From JAHECQ01 sp047638695 (GTDB lineage: Bacteria; Actinomycetota; Acidimicrobiia; Acidimicrobiales; SZUA-35), in the NCBI GenBank assembly GCA_047638695.1, contig JBLINY010000087.1, forward strand, positions 1 through 20,172: DNA of 20,172 nucleotides. The letters are read 5' to 3'. The notes beneath the pieces are model-generated. The model did no database searches, was not told the DNA's origin, and saw nothing but the letters and a program-made list of their open reading frames with translations. This document shows, one piece after another, positions 7,239 through 14,661 of this stretch (position 1 is its first letter; every line of letters starts with the position of its first letter). Both the position numbers and the translations under genes were made by a program.

Positions 7239-7254
7239 GCTGAAGGGCTTCAGC
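7239..7254 (+). terminator. Possible stem-loop after the small acidic gene
   Basis: GCTGAAG-GG-CTTCAGC forms a 7-bp perfect stem nine bases after the stop of the preceding gene. There is no T-run behind it, so it may be a weak terminator or an RNA-stabilising hairpin rather than a classical terminator. Confidence 0.4.
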
Positions 7255-7256
7255 AC

Positions 7257-7278
7257 CCCATAGCGTTGCAGCTATGGG
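7257..7278 (+). promoter_or_regulatory. Inverted repeat enclosing a start codon
   Basis: CCCATAGC and GCTATGGG form a perfect 8-bp stem around the 6-base loop GTTGCA. The ATG at 7274-7276 of the next small gene lies in the right arm. If the mRNA begins upstream, this fold would hide the start codon. The same symmetry could also be a protein-binding operator. It follows the other hairpin at 7239-7254 by two bases. Confidence 0.5.
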
Positions 7279-7522
7279 ATTCTTGCGGAAGCGAGTGGCC
7301 AGCCGGTTTCCGGTGTTTGGCCGCATGGCCGATGTCGCGCTTGTAAGCAGTGCCGCCTTGCGGCTGGCCAACCGCCGCGGCCTTGTCAGCGATGAGATGG
7401 CCAAGAAGTTCGGCGCTACCAACAGCAGCGGCGGCAGTGGCGTGTCTGCTGCGGAGATGGCGATGGCTGGCGCCGCCGCCCTGCGTCTCGCACGCCGCCT
7501 CCTCCGGCGTCGCCGATCTTGA
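7274..7522 (+). CDS. Small Ala/Arg-rich protein with an internal duplication, unknown
   Basis: 82 residues, very basic. The segment at residues 18-35 (M-A-D-V-A-L-V-S-S-A-A-L-R-L-A-N-R-R) is echoed at 62-78 (M-A-M-A-G-A-A-A-L-R-L-A-R-R), which suggests a duplicated amphipathic helix. The two copies are separated by a Gly/Ser-rich linker (51-58). The C-terminus is a run of Arg. It may associate with membrane or nucleic acid. No Shine-Dalgarno sequence is visible; the start codon sits inside an inverted repeat. No family is recognised. Confidence 0.5.
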   Translation: MGFLRKRVASRFPVFGRMADVALVSSAALRLANRRGLVSDEMAKKFGATNSSGGSGVSAAEMAMAGAAALRLARRLLRRRRS

Positions 7523-7599
7523 GTCAATGGGTATTCGCGTTCTTTGTGGAGCGACAACTAGTATCTCCGAGGGCAGAGTTGTAGGAAGTGACTAGCGTC

Positions 7600-8493
7600 A
7601 TGTCTGACAACCTTCTCGACCACCTGGCCGGACTAGATGCCCCCTTCCCGGGTTGGTATCCTGATCCGCTCGGCGAGGCAGAGCGACGCTTCTGGAACGG
7701 ACAAAGCTGGACCGGTCAAATGGACGGTCAGGTCGTGAACCCTCACGATCTTCTCACTGCTGATGATGAGGTTTCGATCATCGCCGATGAGGTCACGGTT
7801 GTTGCCGACCCAGAGCCGACCATCATCGCCGATCCAGCACCAGCGACCACTCCCGAGGCCGGACAGTCGCTGTTCGCAGAGCCTGCGCAGAGCGTTGCGG
7901 GACGCACAGTTCGCCTCGATGCGGCGACCGCTATCGGGTTACCACGTCCTCAGAGAATCGCCGGAGTCGGTCGCTCGAAGACAGCCGCGGTCAGTCTGGC
8001 GGCAGGGCTCTTTGGGCTCGGGCTCGGAGCACTTCTCGGAGTCGCGGTGCTGAGTCCTTCCGGGGCCGTGACGACAGCAGTCGGCAGCGGCCTTGCTGAC
8101 ACAGCTCAGAGAGCAGCGACCACAGCTTCTTTCGCCGGCAATGAGCTGGTCGAAGTGCGTGCCACTGCCGCCTTGGTCGCCGATCAGTTGGCGCTGACCG
8201 AAGATCGGCTGGGAGCGCTGGAGGCTGAGTTGGATGATGCGGCGAACGACACCGGTGGCGTGGCCGCCGAACGCGATCGCTTGCAGGCCCACAACGACCT
8301 ACTCCGGACCTGGTTCGCTGCTGATCTGATCGCTCAGGGGCAGACGGCGTGGGATACCGAGGTTGCCCGTGCTTGCGAGGCCGCAGACGGCGGCGTGGTA
8401 GCAAGCGAACAACTCCGTTATGTGGCAGCGATGGAGCTGATTGGAACGGGGGACGATCTGGCTCGTGCGGTCCAGGAATGCCTGAACGGATAG
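7600..8493 (+). CDS. DUF2510 membrane protein with coiled-coil extracytoplasmic part
   Basis: 297 residues. Residues 17-40 (P-G-W-Y-P-D-P ... R-F-W-N-G-Q-S-W-T) are a clear DUF2510 motif, a short actinobacterial domain found at the cytoplasmic ends of membrane proteins. A Pro/Asp-rich linker with repeated I-I-A-D and V-V-A-D units (58-82) follows, then one membrane helix at about 129-151, then a helical region (about 165-240) with coiled-coil character and a C-terminal domain with two cysteines (A-C-E-A, E-C-L-N). ATG 7600 is preferred over GTG 7588 because AGGAAG at 7583-7588 can serve only the former. Function is unknown. Confidence 0.8.
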   Translation: MSDNLLDHLAGLDAPFPGWYPDPLGEAERRFWNGQSWTGQMDGQVVNPHDLLTADDEVSIIADEVTVVADPEPTIIADPAPATTPEAGQSLFAEPAQSVAGRTVRLDAATAIGLPRPQRIAGVGRSKTAAVSLAAGLFGLGLGALLGVAVLSPSGAVTTAVGSGLADTAQRAATTASFAGNELVEVRATAALVADQLALTEDRLGALEAELDDAANDTGGVAAERDRLQAHNDLLRTWFAADLIAQGQTAWDTEVARACEAADGGVVASEQLRYVAAMELIGTGDDLARAVQECLNG

Positions 8494-8559
8494 CCCCGCC
8501 ATCGCCGTTTCATCGTGTCGGCGTGCCGCGACGGTCTGCCGTCGAATAGCGTCCCGTTG

Positions 8560-9411
8560 GTGAAGAACTTCAAGGGACGCACCGCAGTGATCACCGGAGG
8601 GGCGTCGGGCATCGGCCTGGCTGTGGCCCGCCGGCTAGGCGAGGAGGGCGCCAATATCGTGATAGGCGATATTGAGGTTGATGCCCTCGAGCGGGCCACG
8701 ACGGCGCTCGACAACGCCGGTATTCCGGTCGAGCCGGTGGTGACCGATGTCGCCCAGCGGGATCAGATCGTGGCTCTCGCCGATGCCGCTGCCGACCGCT
8801 TCGGCGACATTCATTTCCTACACAACAATGCGGGTGTCACCACTGCCGGGTTGGCGGAGGAACTGAGCGACACTCAGTGGGACTGGGTCATGAATGTGAA
8901 TCTGAACTCGGTGATCTGGGGCTGTCGAGAGTTTCTCCCGCGGATGAAGGCTCACGGTCAGCCCGCTCACATCGTGAACACCGCCTCGATGGCGGGAATG
9001 GCTGGTGGCCCCTTGATGGCTCCGTATTTCGCCACGAAGTTTGGCGTGGTCGGCCTCAGCGAGGGGCTCTGGCACGAGGCAAAGGTCAGCGAGTCGAACG
9101 TCGGGGTTTCGGTGCTTTGCCCCGCATTTGTTCGTACCGGTATCGCTCGATCAGATCGAAACCAGCCCGATGGCATGGGTGGCTGGGTCCTCGAGGGATC
9201 AGACCAGGCGTCAAGATTCGGCGAGTTCCTCACAGCCGGCGTCGACGGCGGCATCGAGCCAGCCGAGGTGGCGGAAAAGGTGTTGGCGGCTGTGGCCGAG
9301 GAGCGGCTGTGGATTCTGACCCACCCCGAGTCGGAACAATCGGTGATGAGTCGGGCAGAAGCCATCGTGGGCTCTGGAGTTCCCGCAAGCGTGCGTCGGA
9401 TGGGCGAATGA
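8560..9411 (+). CDS. Short-chain dehydrogenase/reductase (SDR)
   Basis: 283 residues from GTG 8560. The classical SDR motifs are complete: T-G-G-A-S-G-I-G (12-19) binds the nucleotide, Asp37 after the second strand points to NAD(H) rather than NADP(H), N-N-A-G is at 89-92, the catalytic residues are Asn114, Ser143, Tyr156 and Lys160 (Y-F-A-T-K). It reduces or oxidises an unknown alcohol/ketone in the cytosol. GTG 8560 gives the normal family N-terminus (K-N-F-K-G-R-T-A-V-I-T); GTG 8515 would add 15 residues without support. Its stop overlaps the start of the ABC ATPase gene by four bases (ATGA), implying coupled translation. Confidence 0.92.
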   Translation: MKNFKGRTAVITGGASGIGLAVARRLGEEGANIVIGDIEVDALERATTALDNAGIPVEPVVTDVAQRDQIVALADAAADRFGDIHFLHNNAGVTTAGLAEELSDTQWDWVMNVNLNSVIWGCREFLPRMKAHGQPAHIVNTASMAGMAGGPLMAPYFATKFGVVGLSEGLWHEAKVSESNVGVSVLCPAFVRTGIARSDRNQPDGMGGWVLEGSDQASRFGEFLTAGVDGGIEPAEVAEKVLAAVAEERLWILTHPESEQSVMSRAEAIVGSGVPASVRRMGE

Positions 9412-10352
9412 GCGACGCCATCTCGATCGTTGGGCTGTCGAAGTCCTACGGCGACTTCCAAGCAGTTGACGGGATCGACCTCGACGTTGCTGACGGCGAG
9501 ATCTTCGCTTTTCTTGGCCCCAACGGAGCGGGCAAGACCACCACTATTGAGATCCTGGAGGGCTTTCGCGTCGCCACATTGGGAACGGTACGGGTGCTAG
9601 GGGAAGATCCGACGACGGCTCCCCGGTCGTGGCGCGAGGACATCGGCATCGTCTTGCAAGAGTCTGAAGTCGAGCCAGAGCTGACGGCGCGTGAAGCGGT
9701 GCGAATGTACGCGGCGTTCTACGAGAGGCCTCGGGATGTCGACGAGGTCATCGAAATCGTTGGGCTTCAAGAGAAGGCCGACGACCGGATAGGCAAGCTC
9801 TCCGGTGGCCAGCAACGACGGGTCGATCTGGCTCTGGCCTTGATCGGAAACCCAAAACTGATCTTCCTCGATGAGCCGACCACCGGTTTCGATCCATCGG
9901 CCCGACGTGACTCGTGGGCCATGATCGAAAACTTGCGGTCTCTGGGCTGCACGGTGCTGCTCACGACTCATTACATGGACGAGGCTCAACAGTTGGCCGA
10001 TCGAATCGCGGTTATCGCTGCCGGCAAGATCGTGGCTAGAGGAACAGCCGAGGAATTGGCCCATCAAGTTCGGGCCCAGACCTCGATCTCCTGGGTGGGT
10101 CCCGAACCGGTGGGGCTTGAGATGCCCATTGTGATCGGTGCGGACGGTCGCCATAGCCTTCAGGTCGACGAGAGGGATGTGGTGGCTGCAGTCCACGCCA
10201 TCACCAATTGGGCTGTGAGCACCGGCCACGAGTTGGGCGGGTTCGAGGTAACCCGCCCCGATCTCGAGCAGACCTATTTGCATCTGGTCGATGCCGCGAC
10301 AGCTTCCCAGGCAGGAACGACCGGTTCCCAGGCAGGAACGACAGCCTCGTGA
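9408..10352 (+). CDS. ABC transporter ATP-binding protein (ABC-2 type)
   Basis: 314 residues. Walker A G-P-N-G-A-G-K-T-T (37-45), the Q-loop in V-L-Q-E, the signature L-S-G-G-Q (131-135), Walker B L-I-F-L-D-E (151-156) and the H-loop His188 (T-T-H-Y-M-D-E-A) are all intact. This is the daunorubicin-resistance/ABC-2 export class, which pairs with a permease encoded just downstream. A C-terminal domain of about 90 residues follows the ATPase core and ends in a duplicated S-Q-A-G-T-T unit. The start ATG overlaps the SDR stop by four bases and the stop overlaps the permease GTG by four bases. The cargo is unknown, possibly a lipid, glycan or drug. Confidence 0.95.
   Translation: MSDAISIVGLSKSYGDFQAVDGIDLDVADGEIFAFLGPNGAGKTTTIEILEGFRVATLGTVRVLGEDPTTAPRSWREDIGIVLQESEVEPELTAREAVRMYAAFYERPRDVDEVIEIVGLQEKADDRIGKLSGGQQRRVDLALALIGNPKLIFLDEPTTGFDPSARRDSWAMIENLRSLGCTVLLTTHYMDEAQQLADRIAVIAAGKIVARGTAEELAHQVRAQTSISWVGPEPVGLEMPIVIGADGRHSLQVDERDVVAAVHAITNWAVSTGHELGGFEVTRPDLEQTYLHLVDAATASQAGTTGSQAGTTAS
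10304..10342 (+). repeat. 21-bp-period repeat at the ABC ATPase C-terminus
   Basis: TTCCCAGGCAGGAACGAC occurs at 10304-10321 and again at 10325-10342. It encodes two S-Q-A-G-T-T units in the last residues of the ATPase, just before the permease start. Each unit is also a weak hairpin (GTTCC/GGAAC around the second copy). Confidence 0.85.
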
Positions 10353-11122
10353 ACATCTGGACACAACTGAAATCGCAGGCCGGCTTCGACCTGTTGACCT
10401 TCCGCCGCAACCCGGCAGCCACCTTTTTCACGGTTGTGTTACCGCTGGTCTTCTTGGTGCTCTTCACCTCGATCTTCGGCAACGAGACGATCGACAGTCG
10501 TAACGGAGCCCGGGTGGCCACGTTCTACGTCCCGGGAATTCTGGCCATGTCGCTGGTATCGGCCACGATGATCAATCTCGCCATCACCACGACCACGAGG
10601 CGGGAGCAGGGGATCCTCAAACGAATCCGGGGCACCCCGCTACGGCCATGGGTCTTTGTCGCCGCTCAGGTGCTGGCAGCAGTGGTGATCATGGCCTTCT
10701 CGGCCTTCCTCGTGATCACCATTGGATGGCTGTTGTTCGACGTCTCGCTTCAAGCGAAGGGTGTTCCCGCCCTGCTCATCAGCCTCGTCGTTGGCACCGC
10801 TACCTTCAGCGCACTCGGGTTGGCACTGGCAACCATCATTCCCAGCGTTAACGCAGCGCCTGCGATCACCAATGCCATCGCTCTGCCGCTGTATTTCGTA
10901 AGTGATGTCTTCATCATTTCTGATGACTCCCCACGCGTCATCAACACCATTGGCAACCTGTTCCCGATCAAACACCTCGGCGGTGCGCTTCAGGAGAGTT
11001 TCAACCCCTTCATCGAAGGCACGCCGATGCCGTGGGGTCATTGGGCTGTGATCGCCGGTTGGGGACTGGTGGGAGCCATCGTGTCGGTTACCCGATTCCG
11101 CTGGACTCCGTGGGGCAGCTAG
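10349..11122 (+). CDS. ABC-2 type transporter permease
   Basis: 257 residues, GTG start at 10349 overlapping the ATPase stop (GTGA). Six hydrophobic segments are seen (roughly 25-43, 60-80, 103-125, 140-160, 170-190 and 230-250). The family motif between segments 2 and 3, R-R-E-Q-G-I-L-K-R-I-R-G-T-P-L, is present, as is the late P-I-K-H-L region. It forms the membrane half of an exporter with the preceding ATPase, most likely as a homodimer. It converges on the glutaminyl-tRNA synthetase gene with a 31-base gap in which no strong terminator is seen. Confidence 0.93.
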   Translation: MNIWTQLKSQAGFDLLTFRRNPAATFFTVVLPLVFLVLFTSIFGNETIDSRNGARVATFYVPGILAMSLVSATMINLAITTTTRREQGILKRIRGTPLRPWVFVAAQVLAAVVIMAFSAFLVITIGWLLFDVSLQAKGVPALLISLVVGTATFSALGLALATIIPSVNAAPAITNAIALPLYFVSDVFIISDDSPRVINTIGNLFPIKHLGGALQESFNPFIEGTPMPWGHWAVIAGWGLVGAIVSVTRFRWTPWGS

Positions 11123-11153
11123 TCGCGCCGCAGAGGTCGATAAGTCAGTGCTG

Positions 11154-12812
11154 CTAGCGCCGACGTTTCTGAATGTTGGCCCATTCGTCGCGAAGCCCGA
11201 CCGTGCGGTGGAACACGGTGGTGTCATCGGAGTCGGCAGCGAAATAGCCGAGGCGCTCGAACTGCACGACTTGGCCCGGTTCGATGTCGGCCAACGCAGG
11301 CTCGAGTTTGGCCGCACAGATGTCTCGCGAGTCCGGGTTCAGGATCTCTTCGTCGCCGTCGGCGTCGTTGCCGACGAAGAGTCGTTCGTAGAGGTTGACG
11401 GTGGCGTCGACGGCGTGCGCAGCTGACACCCAGTGCATGGTGGCCTTGACCTTGCGGCCGTCGGGAGCCTGGCCCCCTTCAGACTCCGGGTCGTAGGTGC
11501 AGTGCACCTCGACAACGTTGCCCTCGTCGTCGGTGACGACGTCGGTTGCGGTGATGAAGAACGCCGCCCTGAGCCGAACTTCGCGACCCGGCGAAAGACG
11601 GTAGTACTTCGGTGGAGGCTCGAGCTTGAAGTCGTCCTGTTCAATCCACAGCTCGCCCGAGAACGGCACTTGACGCACGCCAGCTTCGGGATCCTGCGGG
11701 TTGTTGGTCGCTTCAACCATTACGACCTGGCCGTCAGGCCAATTGTCGATAATGACCTTCAACGGCTTCACTACAGCCATCCGTCGCGGTGAGGTCTCGT
11801 TCAGCTCGGTTCGCACGAAGGATTCGAGCAACTCGATTTCGACGGTGCTGTTGGTCTTAGCCACCCCGATTTGGTCCATGAAGGCCCGGATAGCGGCGGC
11901 CGGGTAGCCCCGTCGGCGCAGCCCGCTGATCGTTGGCATCCGAGGATCGTCCCAACCATCGACGACACCGTCGGCGACCAGAGATTTCAGCTTCCGCTTG
12001 GATGTCACCATTGACGTGACGTTGAGGCGAGCGAATTCGGTCTGCTCGGGTTTCTCGAAGGGAAGGTCGAGCTGCTCGAGGCACCAATCGTAGACAGGAC
12101 GATGATCAGCGAATTCGAGGGTGCACACCGAATGGGTGATGCCCTCGATGGCATCGCTCTGGCCGTGGGCCCAGTCGTAGGTCGGGTAGATGATCCAGTC
12201 TTCGCCAGTGCGGACGTGAGGCGCCCGGCGAATTCGATAGAGCACGGGATCGCGAAGCTGCATGTTCTCGGCCTGCATGTCGATCTTGGCCCGCAGAACC
12301 CGGTCACCATCGGCGAATGCGCCGTCGCGCATTCGTCGAAACAGTCCGAGGTTCTCGGCGGGAGTGCGGCCGCGATGCGGGCTCTCGATGCCGGGCTGGC
12401 CAAAGCCGCCGCGTTGGGCCGAGATGGTGTCGGCGTCCTGGTCATCGACGTAGGCCAAGCCTCGCTCGATTAGTGATTCAGCCCAGTCGTACAACTGGGC
12501 GAAGTAGTCCGACGCAAACTTTGGCTCGCCGGTTGGTGCGAAGCCGAGCCAGGCGACATCGCGGAGGATGGCATCGATGTACTCGTGGTCTTCGGTTTCG
12601 GGGTTGGTGTCGTCGAAGCGGAGGTTGCAGCCGCCGTCGAAGTCGTCGGCGATGCCGAAGTTCAGACAGATCGATTTGGCGTGCCCGATATGCAGATAAC
12701 CATTGGGTTCGGGAGGGAACCGGGTAACGACCCGACCGCCGTAGGTGCCAGCCGTGGTGTCGGCCGCCACCTTTTCTCGAACGAAATCGACCGATTCAGA
12801 CGCGTCTGCCAC
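11154..12812 (-). CDS. glnS: Glutaminyl-tRNA synthetase
   Basis: 552 residues, close to the 554 of E. coli GlnRS. The class I signature P-P-E-P-N-G-Y-L-H-I-G-H lies at 33-44 and the KMSKS-type loop reads V-T-S-K-R-K (269-274). D-D-T-N-P-E and the tRNA-binding L-N-V-T-S-M region also match GlnRS rather than GluRS, as does the C-terminal double beta-barrel anticodon-binding domain (for example G-E-L-W-I-E-Q-D-D-F and Y-Y-R-L-S-P-G-R-E-V-R-L). It attaches Gln directly to tRNA-Gln in the cytosol. The GTG start lacks a Shine-Dalgarno sequence; a long hairpin ends three bases before it. It follows the amidohydrolase by 72 bases on the same strand. Confidence 0.95.
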   Translation of the reverse strand: MADASESVDFVREKVAADTTAGTYGGRVVTRFPPEPNGYLHIGHAKSICLNFGIADDFDGGCNLRFDDTNPETEDHEYIDAILRDVAWLGFAPTGEPKFASDYFAQLYDWAESLIERGLAYVDDQDADTISAQRGGFGQPGIESPHRGRTPAENLGLFRRMRDGAFADGDRVLRAKIDMQAENMQLRDPVLYRIRRAPHVRTGEDWIIYPTYDWAHGQSDAIEGITHSVCTLEFADHRPVYDWCLEQLDLPFEKPEQTEFARLNVTSMVTSKRKLKSLVADGVVDGWDDPRMPTISGLRRRGYPAAAIRAFMDQIGVAKTNSTVEIELLESFVRTELNETSPRRMAVVKPLKVIIDNWPDGQVVMVEATNNPQDPEAGVRQVPFSGELWIEQDDFKLEPPPKYYRLSPGREVRLRAAFFITATDVVTDDEGNVVEVHCTYDPESEGGQAPDGRKVKATMHWVSAAHAVDATVNLYERLFVGNDADGDEEILNPDSRDICAAKLEPALADIEPGQVVQFERLGYFAADSDDTTVFHRTVGLRDEWANIQKRRR

Positions 12813-12815
12813 GCC

Positions 12816-12855
12816 CAGACACTACTGCCAACGCCGGCTTTGGCGGCAGTGTCTG
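12816..12855 (-). promoter_or_regulatory. 16-bp inverted repeat next to the glnS start codon
   Basis: The arms 12816-12831 and 12840-12855 pair over 16 positions, with one mismatch and one G-U pair in RNA, around an 8-base G/C-rich loop. The element lies between the amidohydrolase stop (12885) and the glnS GTG (12812). It could be the terminator of the amidohydrolase transcript, although no U-run follows, or a translational control hairpin for glnS. Confidence 0.6.
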
Positions 12856-12884
12856 ATGGCGCTCAGCTCAGCAGGTGCTCGCGA

Positions 12885-14597
12885 CTAACGGGAGGAAGGC
12901 GCCAACGTCTGATCCTGACCGCCTCGAAGAAGTCGGCCGGGAAGGGCCCCGGTGTGTTCACCGTGCTCATAGGTGACCTCGCCGCTCTTGATGGTGGCCA
13001 CGTAGCCGTTGGCTCGTTGGATAATGCGTTTGCCACCGGCCGGAAGGTCGTAGACGATCTCGGGGTCTTCCAATGACAACGTGTCGTAGTCAATGACATT
13101 CAGGTCGGCGACGAAGCCGGGGGCAACCACGCCTCGGTCTTCCATGCCGTACAGAAGAGCGGTGTCCTGGGTCATCTTGTGCACGGTGCCTTCAAGAGAC
13201 ATCAGTGGCCCTTTGGTGCGGTCGCGGGTCATGTAGGCAAGCATGTAGGTGGGAACGCTGGCGTCGCACAGCACGCCGCAATGAGCGCCGCCATCGGAGA
13301 GGCCGAAGACCGAGAGCTCGTTCTCGATGGCCTTGCGCTGTTCCTCGAGGTCACCCTGGTAGTTGCCGAACAAGTACAGCAGCGGTCGACCATCGGCCAT
13401 GGCATCCATCAGGGCTTCGCGGACGTCGCAGCCTTTGGCCTCTGCGATCCCGGCGAGGGAGTCCTGGTAATCGGGCTCGTAGCTGAGATCTTTTGGCAGC
13501 ACAAACATCTTGTCCCACGTGCTGATCATGCGGTTGGTGTCGCGGTAGCGCGACACCTTGGCCTGGTCAGCGAGCACTTTGGCTCGAAACTCCGGGTCGC
13601 GGAGTGCAGCGCGCTGCTCGTCAACGGAGAGCTGCTTGATCTCGTCGAAGGACGGGAACTGGCGTAACGGGTTGATCGTGCCCTCGAGCGTCATCAGCAG
13701 CGATGCAGGACGAGCGCCGACCTGAGGACGGATCTGATGGCCTTCCGGATTGAGGCGAGCAGCCAGATCCCAGATGCCGGTGTTGACCTCGGGGGTGACG
13801 AGGAACGTCATCGGCCGCTTGGTCTTGCGTGCGATCTTCTCGATCCAGAACAGCTCGTCCTCGGTGTCGAGATGGTCGGAGATGATTTCCATGGTGCCGT
13901 GGTTGACCTCGGCAAATGCGTCACCGATGGCCAGCATCTCGTCGGCTGTCGCGTTGGTCCCCGGAATCAGATTGCCGTCTTTATCCATGTGGCCGTAGAA
14001 ACGCGACGTAGAGAAGCCCATGGCCCCAGCCTCGAGTGCCTCCTTGGTGAGACTGGCCATCTGCGCCATGTCGTCGGCTGTTGCGTCGTCGTAGCAGCGT
14101 TCACCCATCACGTAGTGACGAAGGGCGACGTGAGGCATCTGCGACCCGATATCGACCGTGTAGGGGGTGTCGATGGCGTCCAGGTACTCGCCGTAGGTCT
14201 CCCAGCCCCAAGGGATGCCTTCGTGAAGGGCGGTGCCGGGGATGTCTTCGACGCTCTCCATCAGTTCGACGAGTTCGGTCTCGCTACCAGGACGGACCGG
14301 AGCGAAACCCACACCGCAATTGCCCATGACGACGGTTGTGACGCCGTGCCAGCTCGAGGGGGTCACCTGCTTATCCCAACACACCTGTCCGTCGTAGTGG
14401 GTGTGGATGTCGACGAAGCCAGGAGTAAGGAGCTTGCCCTCGGCGTCGATAACTCGGGTGGCGTCGGCCACCACTCCACCGTCTTCCGAGCGGACGACCG
14501 CGGTGATCAGGCCACCGTCGACTGCGACGTCTCCCGCGAAAGCATCAGTACCAGTTCCGTCGACGATGCGAGCGTTACGAATCACCAGATCATGCAT
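12885..14597 (-). CDS. D-aminoacylase / N-acyl-D-amino-acid deacylase family amidohydrolase
   Basis: 570 residues. The N-terminal beta-sandwich (D-L-V-I-R-N-A-R-I-V-D-G-T-G) leads into G-F-V-D-I-H-T-H-Y-D-G with metal ligands His65/His67, and M-G-N-C-G-V with Cys94. In D-aminoacylases an equivalent Cys binds the active zinc. The later H-L-D-T and S-D-G-G-A-H-C motifs (the Asp of the TIM-barrel C-terminal end) fit amidohydrolase family 3. The family hydrolyses N-acyl amino acids or related cyclic amides; the substrate here is unknown. A strong ribosome binding site, AAGGGGA (14604-14610), lies 6 bases before the ATG. It is preceded by the selenoprotein gene with a 64-base gap, suggesting one transcript. 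Confidence 0.9.
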   Translation of the reverse strand: MHDLVIRNARIVDGTGTDAFAGDVAVDGGLITAVVRSEDGGVVADATRVIDAEGKLLTPGFVDIHTHYDGQVCWDKQVTPSSWHGVTTVVMGNCGVGFAPVRPGSETELVELMESVEDIPGTALHEGIPWGWETYGEYLDAIDTPYTVDIGSQMPHVALRHYVMGERCYDDATADDMAQMASLTKEALEAGAMGFSTSRFYGHMDKDGNLIPGTNATADEMLAIGDAFAEVNHGTMEIISDHLDTEDELFWIEKIARKTKRPMTFLVTPEVNTGIWDLAARLNPEGHQIRPQVGARPASLLMTLEGTINPLRQFPSFDEIKQLSVDEQRAALRDPEFRAKVLADQAKVSRYRDTNRMISTWDKMFVLPKDLSYEPDYQDSLAGIAEAKGCDVREALMDAMADGRPLLYLFGNYQGDLEEQRKAIENELSVFGLSDGGAHCGVLCDASVPTYMLAYMTRDRTKGPLMSLEGTVHKMTQDTALLYGMEDRGVVAPGFVADLNVIDYDTLSLEDPEIVYDLPAGGKRIIQRANGYVATIKSGEVTYEHGEHTGALPGRLLRGGQDQTLAPSSR

Positions 14598-14661
14598 GTC
14601 ATATCCCCTTGGTCGGTGAACTCCAAGCTAGCGAATGATGCGGTGGTAGACCGAAACCGCC

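Noticed and set aside
8652..8674. 8-bp inverted repeat CAATATCG/CGATATTG as an operator.
   Set aside because: It falls in the conserved SDR strand N-I-V-I-G-D-I-E and is explained by coding sequence.
8877..9407. N-terminal extension of the ABC ATPase back to 8877.
   Set aside because: It lies inside the SDR gene in another frame. ATG 9408 gives the normal ATPase start and a typical 4-base overlap.
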